Source: Phycisphaerales bacterium UBA3190
GTDB lineage: Bacteria; Planctomycetota; Phycisphaerae; Phycisphaerales; UBA1924
NCBI GenBank assembly: GCA_002364005.1
Contig: DEXG01000004.1
Location: forward strand, 71,878-124,249
Direction: 5' to 3'
Length of the DNA stretch: 52,372 nucleotides
How positions within the stretch are numbered: position 1 is the first letter of the stretch; each line of letters begins with the position of its first letter. A program made the position numbers and the translations under genes. The notes under the pieces are model-generated. The model made no database searches, was not told where the DNA came from, and was given only the letters and a program-made list of their open reading frames with translations. Below, one piece after another: positions 16,347 to 25,400 of the stretch.

Positions 16347-17375
16347 TCAGTTCTCGGGGATCGAGACGAGCTGGCTCGATTGCAGGCGCGTTTCCTTGCC
16401 GCTCTCGGTCCGGATGGTCTCGTTGATGCCCTGCCCGTTGAGCAGGTTGTTGGGGAAGCGCTCACGCACGATCTTGAGCCGAGGCGACTGATACGCCGGG
16501 CGCACCGTTGAATCGAAGTCCCGCTCGCCAAAAACCCCGATGGTCACCATGCTGCGGGCCGGCGCGTGGTAATAGAACGCCATCTCCCCGTCGGCTCGGA
16601 GATCTCGCACCGCCGATTCGGCCGCCTTGCGAAACTGCGCCATTTCCTCGGCCGTGGGTGTCTGGTAATCCGATCGCCCGTACACACCGACCTGCAGCGT
16701 GTACACCGCCTGCTTGCCATAACGCTCTTTGACCGTGCGCAGGTCCCATGCGGGGTTGGAGCCGCGGAGCTCGCTACTGGAAGGCGGTGTCACAATCGCG
16801 TTTTCAAAGGGCGTCGTTCCCATCAGCGTGGCCTTGCGAACCCGCTCAAGATCGACCTGAGCCGCATCACGACCCATGTAGTTGCCATAGGCGATCACCA
16901 GCCCCTCGCTCCGCTCCTCGATAAACGCCTGACGAAGCCCCGCCTCGTCCTGAATCACCCGCAGCAGCTCCTGGGCCCGGCGCATGTCGCCCGAGCCGAG
17001 CTTGGTCAGCACGATCGACCAGCCGCCAATGGTGTTGCCCCCGTTGGTTGCCTGGGCCACGGCCAGATCACCCGACGCATCAACCCCGACACCCGAATCG
17101 CCCAGCTCCCAAACTGGACGATCATCCTCACCATGTCCCCCGCGAGGCATCGGGCCAGGCTGGGGCTCGGGCGCAAAGACTGCGCTAGACTGATCGGTAT
17201 AATACTGTGTCTCATCGTCGTCACGCGTTTGATCGCCGCCACAGCCTGCGATCCAAGGCAGGAGCAATCCCATGCCGACCAAAACCGCCATGCGTGGCTG
17301 AAAAACAGGATTCGTATACCCGAACAAAGAAAAAACGCCCTTGTGATCGTGGGTTTTGCATTTTCTTGAAATCAT
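16347..17375 (-). CDS. Putative lipoprotein with SPOR-like repeats
   Basis: A hydrophobic stretch MAVLVGMGLLLPWIAGC ends in a lipobox cysteine, so the protein is probably lipid-anchored outside the cytoplasmic membrane. After a charged, proline-rich linker there are two similar segments (GGWSIVLTKLGSGDMRRAQELL...GLVIAYGNYMGRDAAQVDL and AVYTLQVGVYGRSD...MVTIGVFGERDFD), whose pattern resembles SPOR peptidoglycan-binding repeats; this is an inference from pattern alone. Starts are possible at 17429, 17375 and 17291. I use 17375, which has GGGG upstream, although 17291 would give the most conventional signal peptide. It is convergent with the gene at 15686 and divergent from flgM. Confidence 0.6.
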   Translation of the reverse strand: MISRKCKTHDHKGVFSLFGYTNPVFQPRMAVLVGMGLLLPWIAGCGGDQTRDDDETQYYTDQSSAVFAPEPQPGPMPRGGHGEDDRPVWELGDSGVGVDASGDLAVAQATNGGNTIGGWSIVLTKLGSGDMRRAQELLRVIQDEAGLRQAFIEERSEGLVIAYGNYMGRDAAQVDLERVRKATLMGTTPFENAIVTPPSSSELRGSNPAWDLRTVKERYGKQAVYTLQVGVYGRSDYQTPTAEEMAQFRKAAESAVRDLRADGEMAFYYHAPARSMVTIGVFGERDFDSTVRPAYQSPRLKIVRERFPNNLLNGQGINETIRTESGKETRLQSSQLVSIPEN

Positions 17376-17595
17376 GGGTCTGATTCCCCTTTGGTCCACT
17401 CGTATGTTATTGTTCGTAAACATCGTCAAGCCAGTTGCTTAGGTTCGCAGAGTCATTTTGATCGGATTTTATAGCCCTCTTGGGTGTTGCTCCGATACAC
17501 AAGCAAGGGATGGTTGGAACTGTGGTTTCAGCAACAACATATAGTGGTGTCCAGGTGGTGGGCACGCAGAGGACACAAGAAAAGAGGCAAGCTGC

Positions 17596-17898
17596 ATGAG
17601 TGACATTTCTTCCATTAGTTCATCGAGCATGCGTGTGCGTCGGGTCAGCGTTGACTCAGCGTACGCGGGAGATGCCGGCGCTGAAGATGTCCGGGGCCGT
17701 GGTGGGGCTCGGAAATCAGATCGCGTCGAACTCTCGAGCGTTGCTCAGTACCTGAGCCAGCTCAATACTGAGCCCGAGCCGCGTACCGATCTGATCAACC
17801 GTGTTCGTTCAGAAATCGATGCGGGCACATACCTCACCGAGGACAAGCTCTCAGCCGCGGCTGATCAGCTGCTTGATGATATCAACTTCGAGCTGTAA
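17596..17898 (+). CDS. flgM: Anti-sigma-28 factor FlgM-like
   Basis: The 100-residue protein has the FlgM layout: a low-complexity Ser-rich N-terminus and a C-terminal half (RKSDRVELSSVAQYLSQL...RTDLINRVRSEIDAGTYLTEDKLSAAADQLLDDINFEL) that matches the sigma-28-binding helices of the family. FlgM holds FliA inactive until the flagellar hook is finished. ATG 17596 has GAGG about ten bases upstream. It is a single-gene unit with its own terminator. It shows the organism has a flagellar regulon, which gives context for the Maf/Neu operon. Confidence 0.82.
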   Translation: MSDISSISSSSMRVRRVSVDSAYAGDAGAEDVRGRGGARKSDRVELSSVAQYLSQLNTEPEPRTDLINRVRSEIDAGTYLTEDKLSAAADQLLDDINFEL

Positions 17899-17927
17899 GC
17901 AGCACGAACCAATCCATGAACACCATA

Positions 17928-17955
17928 CGCCCTGTGCTTGCACAGGGCGTTTTTT
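17928..17955 (+). terminator. Intrinsic terminator after flgM
   Basis: A perfect 10-bp GC-rich stem (CGCCCTGTGC / GCACAGGGCG) with a two-base loop is followed by six T residues, 30 bases after the flgM stop. Confidence 0.93.
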
Positions 17956-17977
17956 CTGATCATCGATCAACCCGACT

Positions 17978-19021
17978 TCACTTCCAGTGCTCTTCAAAGG
18001 CCATCAGGCCCGCCCCGACGATGCCCGCATCGTCTTCAAGCACGCTCGCCTCGACCTTGATCTTCCGCAGGGGTTCGGGGAACGCCTCGCGCCGGACCGA
18101 GTCACGCACGATGTCAACATACGGCTTGCCGATCGCTTCGACCAGCCCGCCGCCCAGGACCACCATGTCCAGACTCAACAGCGTCACCACATTGGCGATC
18201 GCCATGCCCAGCCGATCTGCCGAGTCGTCGATCACCGTGCGCACGAGGTCATCGCCCTGCTCATAGGCCAGCGCCAGGACCTTTGATTTGATCTTATTGA
18301 GCTTGCCATCGACAAGACTCGGGATCATCGACGGGTGATTGGCGCGTATCAGCTTGAGCAGCTCGTGCACAATCGCCGTGCGCGAGCAGTTGTGCTCCAC
18401 GCTGCGCGAGCCCAGGTGCGCCCCGGGCTGGATGATCATGTGCCCGATCTCCCCAGCCGACGAGTGTGCCCCGCGGTGCATCTGTGAGTTGAGGATCAGC
18501 CCGCCGCCCACGCCCGTGCCCACCCAGACACCGAGCAGGTTCGGACGCATCTTCCCGATCCCCGCACGCCACTCGCCATAGACCGCGACATTCACATCGT
18601 TGTCGGCATACACGGGCACGCCCAGACGATCGGACAACGCGATCACCACGGGTGTATTGGTCCAGCGCAGGTTCACCGCCTCTACCACGATGCCCTTCTC
18701 CGGGTCGATCGGGCCGGGAACACCGATGCCCGCGGTGTGGATCATCGACATCTTTACGCCCGCGTCCTCGCAGGCGTCGCGCGCGGCAGCCGCCACACGG
18801 TCCATCACCTTCTCGAAGCCCTTGTCGGCCTCGGTCCGGACCTTCGACCGCCCGAGCACCTCGCCGTGCTCATCGACGACACCCGCCTGGATGTTCGTCC
18901 CGCCAAGATCGATGCCCATCGCCAGCCGACGCCCATCGACTGGTTCTGGCTGTTCGACCTCTTCCATCTCGTTGACTTCAGATTCAGTTGGTTCGTCGTG
19001 CTCGATTCGCTCGTCGCTCAT
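17978..19021 (-). CDS. ROK family sugar kinase lacking the usual zinc cysteines
   Basis: ROK proteins are ASKHA-fold sugar kinases or repressors. Here there is no DNA-binding N-terminus, only an acidic 30-residue extension, so a kinase (glucokinase-like) is likely. MGIDLGGTNIQAGVV (phosphate 1 loop) is near residue 36, ADNDVNVAVYGEW holds the catalytic Asp near 138, GVWVGTGVGGGLI follows, then GEIGHM near 192. The signature CxCGxxGCxE that normally follows GEIGH is replaced by HLGSRSVEHNC, so the structural zinc site appears absent. It lies 42 bp after ispE on the same strand. Confidence 0.88.
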   Translation of the reverse strand: MSDERIEHDEPTESEVNEMEEVEQPEPVDGRRLAMGIDLGGTNIQAGVVDEHGEVLGRSKVRTEADKGFEKVMDRVAAAARDACEDAGVKMSMIHTAGIGVPGPIDPEKGIVVEAVNLRWTNTPVVIALSDRLGVPVYADNDVNVAVYGEWRAGIGKMRPNLLGVWVGTGVGGGLILNSQMHRGAHSSAGEIGHMIIQPGAHLGSRSVEHNCSRTAIVHELLKLIRANHPSMIPSLVDGKLNKIKSKVLALAYEQGDDLVRTVIDDSADRLGMAIANVVTLLSLDMVVLGGGLVEAIGKPYVDIVRDSVRREAFPEPLRKIKVEASVLEDDAGIVGAGLMAFEEHWK

Positions 19022-19063
19022 GTGTGCTCCCGCTTGCTCGTAGGGTGCTCAGTGTACCGTGAT

Positions 19064-19969
19064 TCAGATCAATCGAGTACACACGACCCGACAATCGGGC
19101 GCGACTTCGTGAATCTGATCCTCATCGACGCGTCCGAGAACAAAGAGGGTCGATCCGCTCCCGGTGACATGGACCCGATGACCCAACGCCTCGCCCAAGG
19201 TTTCGATCAACTCTCCAACCAGGGGCTGCACCTCAACCGCTGATGACGCCAGATCATTGAACAACAGATCGTCTTCGAGCACCGGGGAATCGACGAGTCG
19301 TCGCACCCCAGCCACATCGACCGTCCCGGGCAAGCCCGAATCGAACGCCCGGTAGACCGCGCCCGTCGCACAGCCAACAGGCGGCAAGACCAGCGTCACC
19401 TCGGTCCCGGCGTGCGAAGAACCCGCACGCTCGATCCGCTCGCCAAAGCCCGACACGATCGCCGGGCGTGGGGGATCGGTCTCATCGATGAAATACCCGA
19501 TGTCACTCCCGAGCGTCATGGCGATCGCCAGTAACGCCTCACGACCAAGCCCCAGCCCAAACACACGATCAAGCCCCATAAGCACGCTGGCCGCATCGGA
19601 CGAGCCGCCCCCGAGCCCGCCACCAGCGGGGATGTGCTTGGCAAGTGTGATCGCACAAGGCAGCGAACGCCCCGCACACGCTTCCAACGCCCCGTGTGCC
19701 CGATACACCAGGTCCTGCTCGATGGGCCATTCGATCGGCCTGACCTGACCGCCCGCGTCTGCCCAGGCCAGATCGAACCGGCTCTGCTCGCCCATGCCCA
19801 GGCGCTCGATCCTGAGCTCGTCGAACAGGTCGATCGCGTGCATGTACGAGCAGATCGGGTGATACCCGTGGTGCGGGCTCCCGGGCGCATCGACCGGTGC
19901 CCCGACCGCCAGGGCGAGGTTGAGCTTGGCGTAGGCACGGGTCGTGAAAGGGCTTGTCTGAATCGACAT
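19064..19969 (-). CDS. ispE: 4-diphosphocytidyl-2-C-methyl-D-erythritol kinase
   Basis: IspE phosphorylates CDP-methylerythritol in the non-mevalonate isoprenoid pathway. It is a GHMP kinase: AYAKLNLALAVG near residue 12, the ATP loop HIPAGGGLGGGSSDAAS near 110 and LGSDIGYFI near 155 (family motif GSDVPFF, here altered), with a C-terminal GSGSTLF. The length of 301 residues is about normal. It is the first gene of a minus-strand pair with the ROK kinase and is divergent from the Nif3-like gene, with about 100 bp of shared upstream region. Confidence 0.92.
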   Translation of the reverse strand: MSIQTSPFTTRAYAKLNLALAVGAPVDAPGSPHHGYHPICSYMHAIDLFDELRIERLGMGEQSRFDLAWADAGGQVRPIEWPIEQDLVYRAHGALEACAGRSLPCAITLAKHIPAGGGLGGGSSDAASVLMGLDRVFGLGLGREALLAIAMTLGSDIGYFIDETDPPRPAIVSGFGERIERAGSSHAGTEVTLVLPPVGCATGAVYRAFDSGLPGTVDVAGVRRLVDSPVLEDDLLFNDLASSAVEVQPLVGELIETLGEALGHRVHVTGSGSTLFVLGRVDEDQIHEVAPDCRVVCTRLI

Positions 19970-20068
19970 CGAAAAACTCTACGCACCGGGCTGACCCGAG
20001 ATCGTACATAGAATGCTCAGACACGCTGTTCTTTCCCCATCTGTGCTTTGGGCGACTGGAGACTTCGC

Positions 20069-21232
20069 ATGATCGTACAAGACCTCGTCGACGCCATGGA
20101 AACCATCGCCCCGCTCAAGCTCCGGGAAGAATGGGACAAGGTCGGGCTCCAACTGGGCGATCCCAAGCGGACACTCACCGGCCCGATCCTGCTCACCATC
20201 GACCTGACCGAGCGCGTGCTTCAGGAAGCCATCGACGCCAAGGCCAGCGCCATCGTCGCCTACCACCCGCCCATCTTCAGCCCGCTCGAGTCCCTGACCG
20301 ATCGCACCCACAGCGAACGCATCATCCGAGGCTGCGCCGAGGCGGGCATCGCGATCTACACACCCCACACCGCCCTCGATGCCGCCCACGACGGCGTCAC
20401 CGACTGGCTCTGCGAGGGTGTCAGCGCTCCCGCGGGCGAGGCCCAGCAGGGCATGATCCATGGCGACTGCCGAGCACTGATCCCAGCGACCGGGGGCGAT
20501 CGCGACCGCGAGGTCAAGGTCATCACCTTCGTCCCCAACAACGAGGTCGATCACCTCCGCGGCGCGCTGGGCACCGCCGGCGCAGGCGGCATGGGCAACT
20601 ACAAGCTCTGCTCCTTCAGCACCGTCGGCGAGGGCACCTTCCTGCCCGACGAGGGCGCCAACCCGACCATCGGGAAGGTCGGGTCACTCGAGCGCGTCAA
20701 GGAAACCCGCATCGAGATGGTCTGCTCACGACGAGCACTGGCCCTGGTGATCGAAACACTCAAAGAGTTTCACCCCTACGAAACGCCCGCTTACGACATC
20801 GTCGAGCTGGTGCCCGAGCCCATCCGGCGCATCGGGTCCGGACGCCGCCTAGTGCTCGATCGCCCGGCCGACATCAAGAGCATCGCCGACCGCCTCAAGC
20901 ACCACCTGGATCGCTCACGCATCCGATACGCGCTGGCACCGGGGCACGAGCAACCCAATCATGTCTTCGAGACCATCGCGGTCGTGCCCGGGTCGGGCGG
21001 CTCGCTCTGGCACGACGCCCGCGATCAGGGATGCGAGCTGTTCGTCACGGGCGAGATGACCCACCACCACATCCTGGCCGCCCGCCAATCGGGCATCAGC
21101 ATCCTGCTGGCGGGGCATACCAACACCGAGCGTGGCTATCTGCCCCGGCTCAAGGCCAAGCTCGCAGCGCAACTCCCCGACGCCTCACTCGTCATGAGCA
21201 CGAGCGATCACGACCACATCACCGTGGGCTGA
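20069..21232 (+). CDS. Nif3-like dinuclear metal centre protein (YbgI/GTP cyclohydrolase I type 2 family)
   Basis: Conserved blocks are EEWDKVGLQLGDP, LLTIDLTERVLQEAIDAKASAIVAYHPPIF, IYTPHTALDAAHDGVTDWL and, near the C-terminus, GCELFVTGEMTHHHILAARQSGISILLAGHTNTERGYL; these carry the metal-binding His, Asp and Glu residues. The 387-residue form includes the central PII-like insert found in many members. The biochemical role of the family is unsettled. ATG 20069 is preceded by CTGGAG at good spacing; the open frame upstream to 20048 is ignored for that reason. Confidence 0.9.
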   Translation: MIVQDLVDAMETIAPLKLREEWDKVGLQLGDPKRTLTGPILLTIDLTERVLQEAIDAKASAIVAYHPPIFSPLESLTDRTHSERIIRGCAEAGIAIYTPHTALDAAHDGVTDWLCEGVSAPAGEAQQGMIHGDCRALIPATGGDRDREVKVITFVPNNEVDHLRGALGTAGAGGMGNYKLCSFSTVGEGTFLPDEGANPTIGKVGSLERVKETRIEMVCSRRALALVIETLKEFHPYETPAYDIVELVPEPIRRIGSGRRLVLDRPADIKSIADRLKHHLDRSRIRYALAPGHEQPNHVFETIAVVPGSGGSLWHDARDQGCELFVTGEMTHHHILAARQSGISILLAGHTNTERGYLPRLKAKLAAQLPDASLVMSTSDHDHITVG

Positions 21233-21262
21233 TCTCATCTGTTCCGCTTGTGCCGGATCGGC

Positions 21263-21739
21263 TCAGTCGCCCGTATTGATGGTGCCGACGATCTCGATCG
21301 GTGCCTCAGGAACCCGGACCTCGGCATCGAAGAGCACTTCTGACAACCGCCCGGGCGGGATGTACTGCACGCTGCCATGCAGCGCATAATCAAACGAGCC
21401 CTCGAGCAACGCGCTGGGCACCACCGCCGGGAGCACGAAATCGTGCGATGAGAAGGTGTGCAGCGTGGTCTCGGGTGAACGCACGCCCTCAAAGACAATC
21501 GAATCGCCGATCGTCACGCTGTACGAGATCGATCGCAGCGGGATGGGGTCGGGGTTCGGGTTCGTGGCCCGCACGCTGAACTCAAGCACCGAGCGGTCGG
21601 CATCACGCTCGACCTCACGCACGCCGACGGCTTCAAAGCTGGGTGCAAGGGCGTTGCTACACCCACCAAGCCCCATCAGGAGCACAAGGGCGGTCAGCAG
21701 CAGTGGGGCACGATCGAGCATCAGACGCGTGGTGTTCAT
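21263..21739 (-). CDS. Lipoprotein with an LEA14/WHy-like domain
   Basis: A hydrophobic signal ends in LMGLGGC, a lipobox. The rest (FEAVGVREVERDADRSVLEFSVRATNPNPDPIPLRSISYSVTIGDSIVFEG) follows the water-stress/LEA type 2 pattern, where NPNP and a GxxVFEG turn are typical. Such proteins are small beta-sandwich lipoproteins of unknown cellular role. A GTG at 21745 is also possible, but ATG 21739 is preferred. It is 30 bp from the convergent Nif3-like gene and 69 bp downstream of the membrane protein gene at 21809, perhaps co-transcribed. Confidence 0.75.
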   Translation of the reverse strand: MNTTRLMLDRAPLLLTALVLLMGLGGCSNALAPSFEAVGVREVERDADRSVLEFSVRATNPNPDPIPLRSISYSVTIGDSIVFEGVRSPETTLHTFSSHDFVLPAVVPSALLEGSFDYALHGSVQYIPPGRLSEVLFDAEVRVPEAPIEIVGTINTGD

Positions 21740-21808
21740 CACCACGAGCGTAGCACAGCAGAGCCCGTCCTGCGCTGCCAGGCGTTCAAGATTGGGGGGT
21801 GCTCGGGG

Positions 21809-22342
21809 TCAGTCGATGACCGTGCGGGAGGGCAGCATGCGGGTCGACGCGTCGATCGTCACCCAGGTATGGTCGCCCGCGGCAAGCTCGTGCATGACCT
21901 CGATGTTCATCCCGCGGGTCTCCTCAATAAAGAGGATCCAGTGCGACATGAGCCATCCCAGGAACAGGCACGCGATCCATGCACCGATCTCGGCGCTGCG
22001 TTTCTTGCGGATCACGAGCAGGATTCCCACGCTCAGGGTAACCGTCGCGGCTTTCCAGAGCGCCAGCAGGGCGGGCGACTGGTATTCCATCATCGCCCGC
22101 GCGAGCGGGTTCATCTCGTTCATGCCCGTGTGTGTGACATACAGCAGCGTCAGATACAGATCGGCGGCACTCATGATCGCGATCGCCAGCCCCAGCAACC
22201 CCACGCGGTAGCTCCGGCGGGCAAGCAGGCCAAGCGGCGAACGAATCAACGCCGCCGATGGCAGGGAAGCCACCCCCAGGCTGGATCCGGGCTGATGTGT
22301 GTGCTGGTGCATCAAAGGGTCAATCGTACAAATCAGCTTCAT
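21809..22342 (-). CDS. Small integral membrane protein, DUF5658-like
   Basis: The 177-residue protein has three or four hydrophobic segments. The first (VGLLGLAIAIMSAADLYLTLLYV) is followed by MNEMNPLARAMM, a pattern seen in DUF5658 proteins, in which an Asp in the first helix and an (E)xNP motif recur. I cannot assign a function. Starts at 22342 and 22312 are both possible; no strong ribosome binding site decides between them. It is divergent from the long PQQ gene. Confidence 0.6.
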   Translation of the reverse strand: MKLICTIDPLMHQHTHQPGSSLGVASLPSAALIRSPLGLLARRSYRVGLLGLAIAIMSAADLYLTLLYVTHTGMNEMNPLARAMMEYQSPALLALWKAATVTLSVGILLVIRKKRSAEIGAWIACLFLGWLMSHWILFIEETRGMNIEVMHELAAGDHTWVTIDASTRMLPSRTVID

Positions 22343-22489
22343 ATTTCAGCCACATGGGGCACACACACGAGAAACCACGCGGTCTGTGCCGACTGGCAAA
22401 GCCCCAACTCTGTACTCGGACGCAACACAAACACACTCCCGCGGGTATCGTACTCAAGAGCGTCCAGCATCCCCAAAGCAGGCTACACC

Positions 22490-25400
22490 GTGACCAACCC
22501 ACCCAAGCAGCACAAAGTCACACCCGCACGCATCCTCTTGATCGCAGGCCTGCTTGCCTCATGCACATGCTCCGCCCTGAGCATGCAAGCGCGTCAGTTT
22601 CAGCCCGCGAGCAACGAGAACCCGATCTACATCGCCGACTCACCCATCGCCAGCGATTCGCTCCAGCGTGCGTCGGAGCTGCTCGCGCAGGACAACCTCG
22701 ACGAAGCCGTCCGTTTGTGCGACGAGATCATCCGAGTCCACGGCGATCGCCTGATGCTCATCGACGAGGCCAACCCGGACCGGATACACATCCCCGTCCG
22801 GACGCGAGTGCACGACTTCCTGCGCAAGAACCCCGAACTACTTGGCGTCTATCGCAGACAGCTGACCCCACGCGCCCGTGTCTGGCTCGATCAGGACCAG
22901 TCTTGGATGCGTGCCGCCAACGAGGCGTGGCTCACCGAGCCCGGGCTCATCGCGTCGCTCCGCCACGCCCAGACCCTCATCGAAGCGGGGCGATTCCACG
23001 CGGGGATCGCCATGCTCGAACAGCAGATCGAGCACCCCGACGCGGCAGCGTACCGGGATCGAATCGAAACACTGACCGCCCTGGCCAACCGCTTCGTCGG
23101 GATGGTCCCGGAGAACGACGACACCCCACACCGTGCTCGCGCACTGGTCTGGGACAATCTCGACCAAACCAGCGTGAACCTCGATGGGATCGTGCCAGGC
23201 GCGCTTGCCCAGGCCACACTCACACCGATCACACAGCTTGAGCTGGGCACCACCAACACCAATATGCGCACCACCGGTGCCAACTGGAAACCCACCGCGT
23301 GGAGCGCCCCGCTGGTGGAGGGGTCGCACCTCTACACCAACGACGGCTACACCATCTCGTGCTTCGACCGATTCACGCTCCGACCGCTCTGGCGTGTGCA
23401 GACGAGCGATCAGGATACCGAGATCCCCATCAACGCCGACTCCCGCGCCAGACTCGGACGCATCATCGAAGACTCGACCTCGGTCAGCAGCGATGGTCAC
23501 GGCTCGATCTATGTCGCCGCCGGGATCCCGCGCAATGGCGATCAGGCCGACGAATCCCAGCTCTACAAGCTCGACCACGAGACCGGGAGCACCGTCTGGT
23601 CGATCGACATCAGCACGCTCGACCCCTCGCTCGCTGGCGCTTCGATCCGGGGGCCCGTGGTGGTCGATCAGGGCACCATCGTCGTCGCCGCACGAACCAG
23701 CAACCGACGCCAGCGTCTCATCACGCTTTCGCTGCTGGGCATCGACAGCGCCACGGGGAGCATGAAATGGCTGCGTCCGCTCGCGTCCGCCGGCTCGCTC
23801 CCCTTCCAGCAGATGGGGCAGCTGGCCCACAGCCCCATCGTGCGTGATGGTGTCGGGTACTACAGCGACCTCATCGGCTTTGCCGCAGCGGTCCGCATCG
23901 CCACGGGCGAGGTCCTCTGGGCCAGGCCCCTGCCGCCACCCGATCTTTACGCCCGGTTCACCCGCCCCGCCTTCGCGGGAAACGCGCCCGTCATCAACGA
24001 CCACGGGCTCTTCATGCTCAGCAGCGACGGTACGCAGATCTTCCAGATCGAGCCCGACACCGGACGCACCATCGCGACACGCCCGGCCGCCCAACTCGGC
24101 GAATCGCTCTACCTGCTGGGTGTCGACAACGACATCTTCGTGTGCGTGAGCAACGAGCGGGTCAGTTACTATCACGCCGATCGCTTCGCCACCAGCAGCC
24201 CGATCCGGAGCCCTGAACTCGATGGAGCAGCCACCGATTCAACAGGCATCACCGGGCGTGTCGTCCTCGCGGGCGATCACCTGCTCGTTCCGGTTGATCA
24301 GGGCGTGCGTCTGCTCGATCCAAACAAACCCGCCGAAACAACGCTGATCGAGATCAATGCTTCGGGGAATATCGCCGCGCTCGATGGACAGCTGATCGTC
24401 GTGGACCAGATGCATGCATCGAGCTTCCTTTCATGGGAGACCGCGTCGCGTTCGCTCAAGGAACGCATCGAGGACGATGCCAGCGCCGCGATCACGCTGA
24501 CCGAACTCGCCTACCGCGCCGAGCGGATCGACGAGATCATCCCCAGCGTCGAGCACGCGATGAAGATCATCCGCGCCCAACCGATCGAACAACGCAACGC
24601 CCTGCGTTCGTCGCTGTTCGATGTGCTCCACGACATGGTGCGTGAAGCACCGGGCGATGAGGCGCAGCCAGAGGCCCTGCTCACGCTGCTGGAACAGCTT
24701 GGCAACGATCGCGTCTTTGTCCTGCTGCGTTCACTGGGCGAACTGGCACGCACCCACGAACAGGTCGTGGCCCACCGCATGGCCCTTGGGGCGATGAACG
24801 AACGCTATGGGCGATCCAGCGAGGCCATCAATGCCTATCAGGATGTGCTCGATCAGCCCGAGCTGAGCCGGGCGATGTGGGAGGGGTCGGGCATCGCGGT
24901 GCGTGCCGGGCTCGAGGCGTCCCGACGCATCGGGAGCATCATCGAACGCGCCGGCTTCAGCGCCTACGACCCCGCCAACACCCGCGCCCGAGCCGAACGA
25001 TCGCTGCTGGGCACCAACCCCAGGCCCGAGCAGTTGGAATCGCTCGCCCAACGCTACCCGTGGTCGAGCATCGCGCCATCGCTGATGCTCGAAGCGACGC
25101 AGGGCTACGCACAGTCGGCACGCATCCCCGCATCGATCGATGCCGCCCGATCGGGGATCGAGATCGCGCGCCGATTCGACGCGCTCGGCTTGCAAACGCA
25201 ACCGACCACGCTCGAATCGTTGGGTGACCAGCTCATCTCGGGGCTGCTGTCCACGAGCCGTGCACGCGACGCGTACGCCGCCGCCCGATCGATCACCGAA
25301 TCATTCCCCGGGCTCGCGCTGCGCCACCAGGGGCGGACCATCACCCTCAAGCAGCTCGCCCAATCAGCAGGGCAGGCCAACACGCTGCCGACGCTGGGCA

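Noticed and set aside
17430..17595. Possible sigma-54 or sigma-28 promoter for flgM
   Set aside because: No GG-N10-GC pair and only a weak TCCGATAC without a proper -35 match were found.
21869..22489. Upstream extension of the PQQ giant gene
   Set aside because: It crosses the antisense DUF5658-like gene and a non-coding gap; the signal sequence begins at the GTG at 22490.
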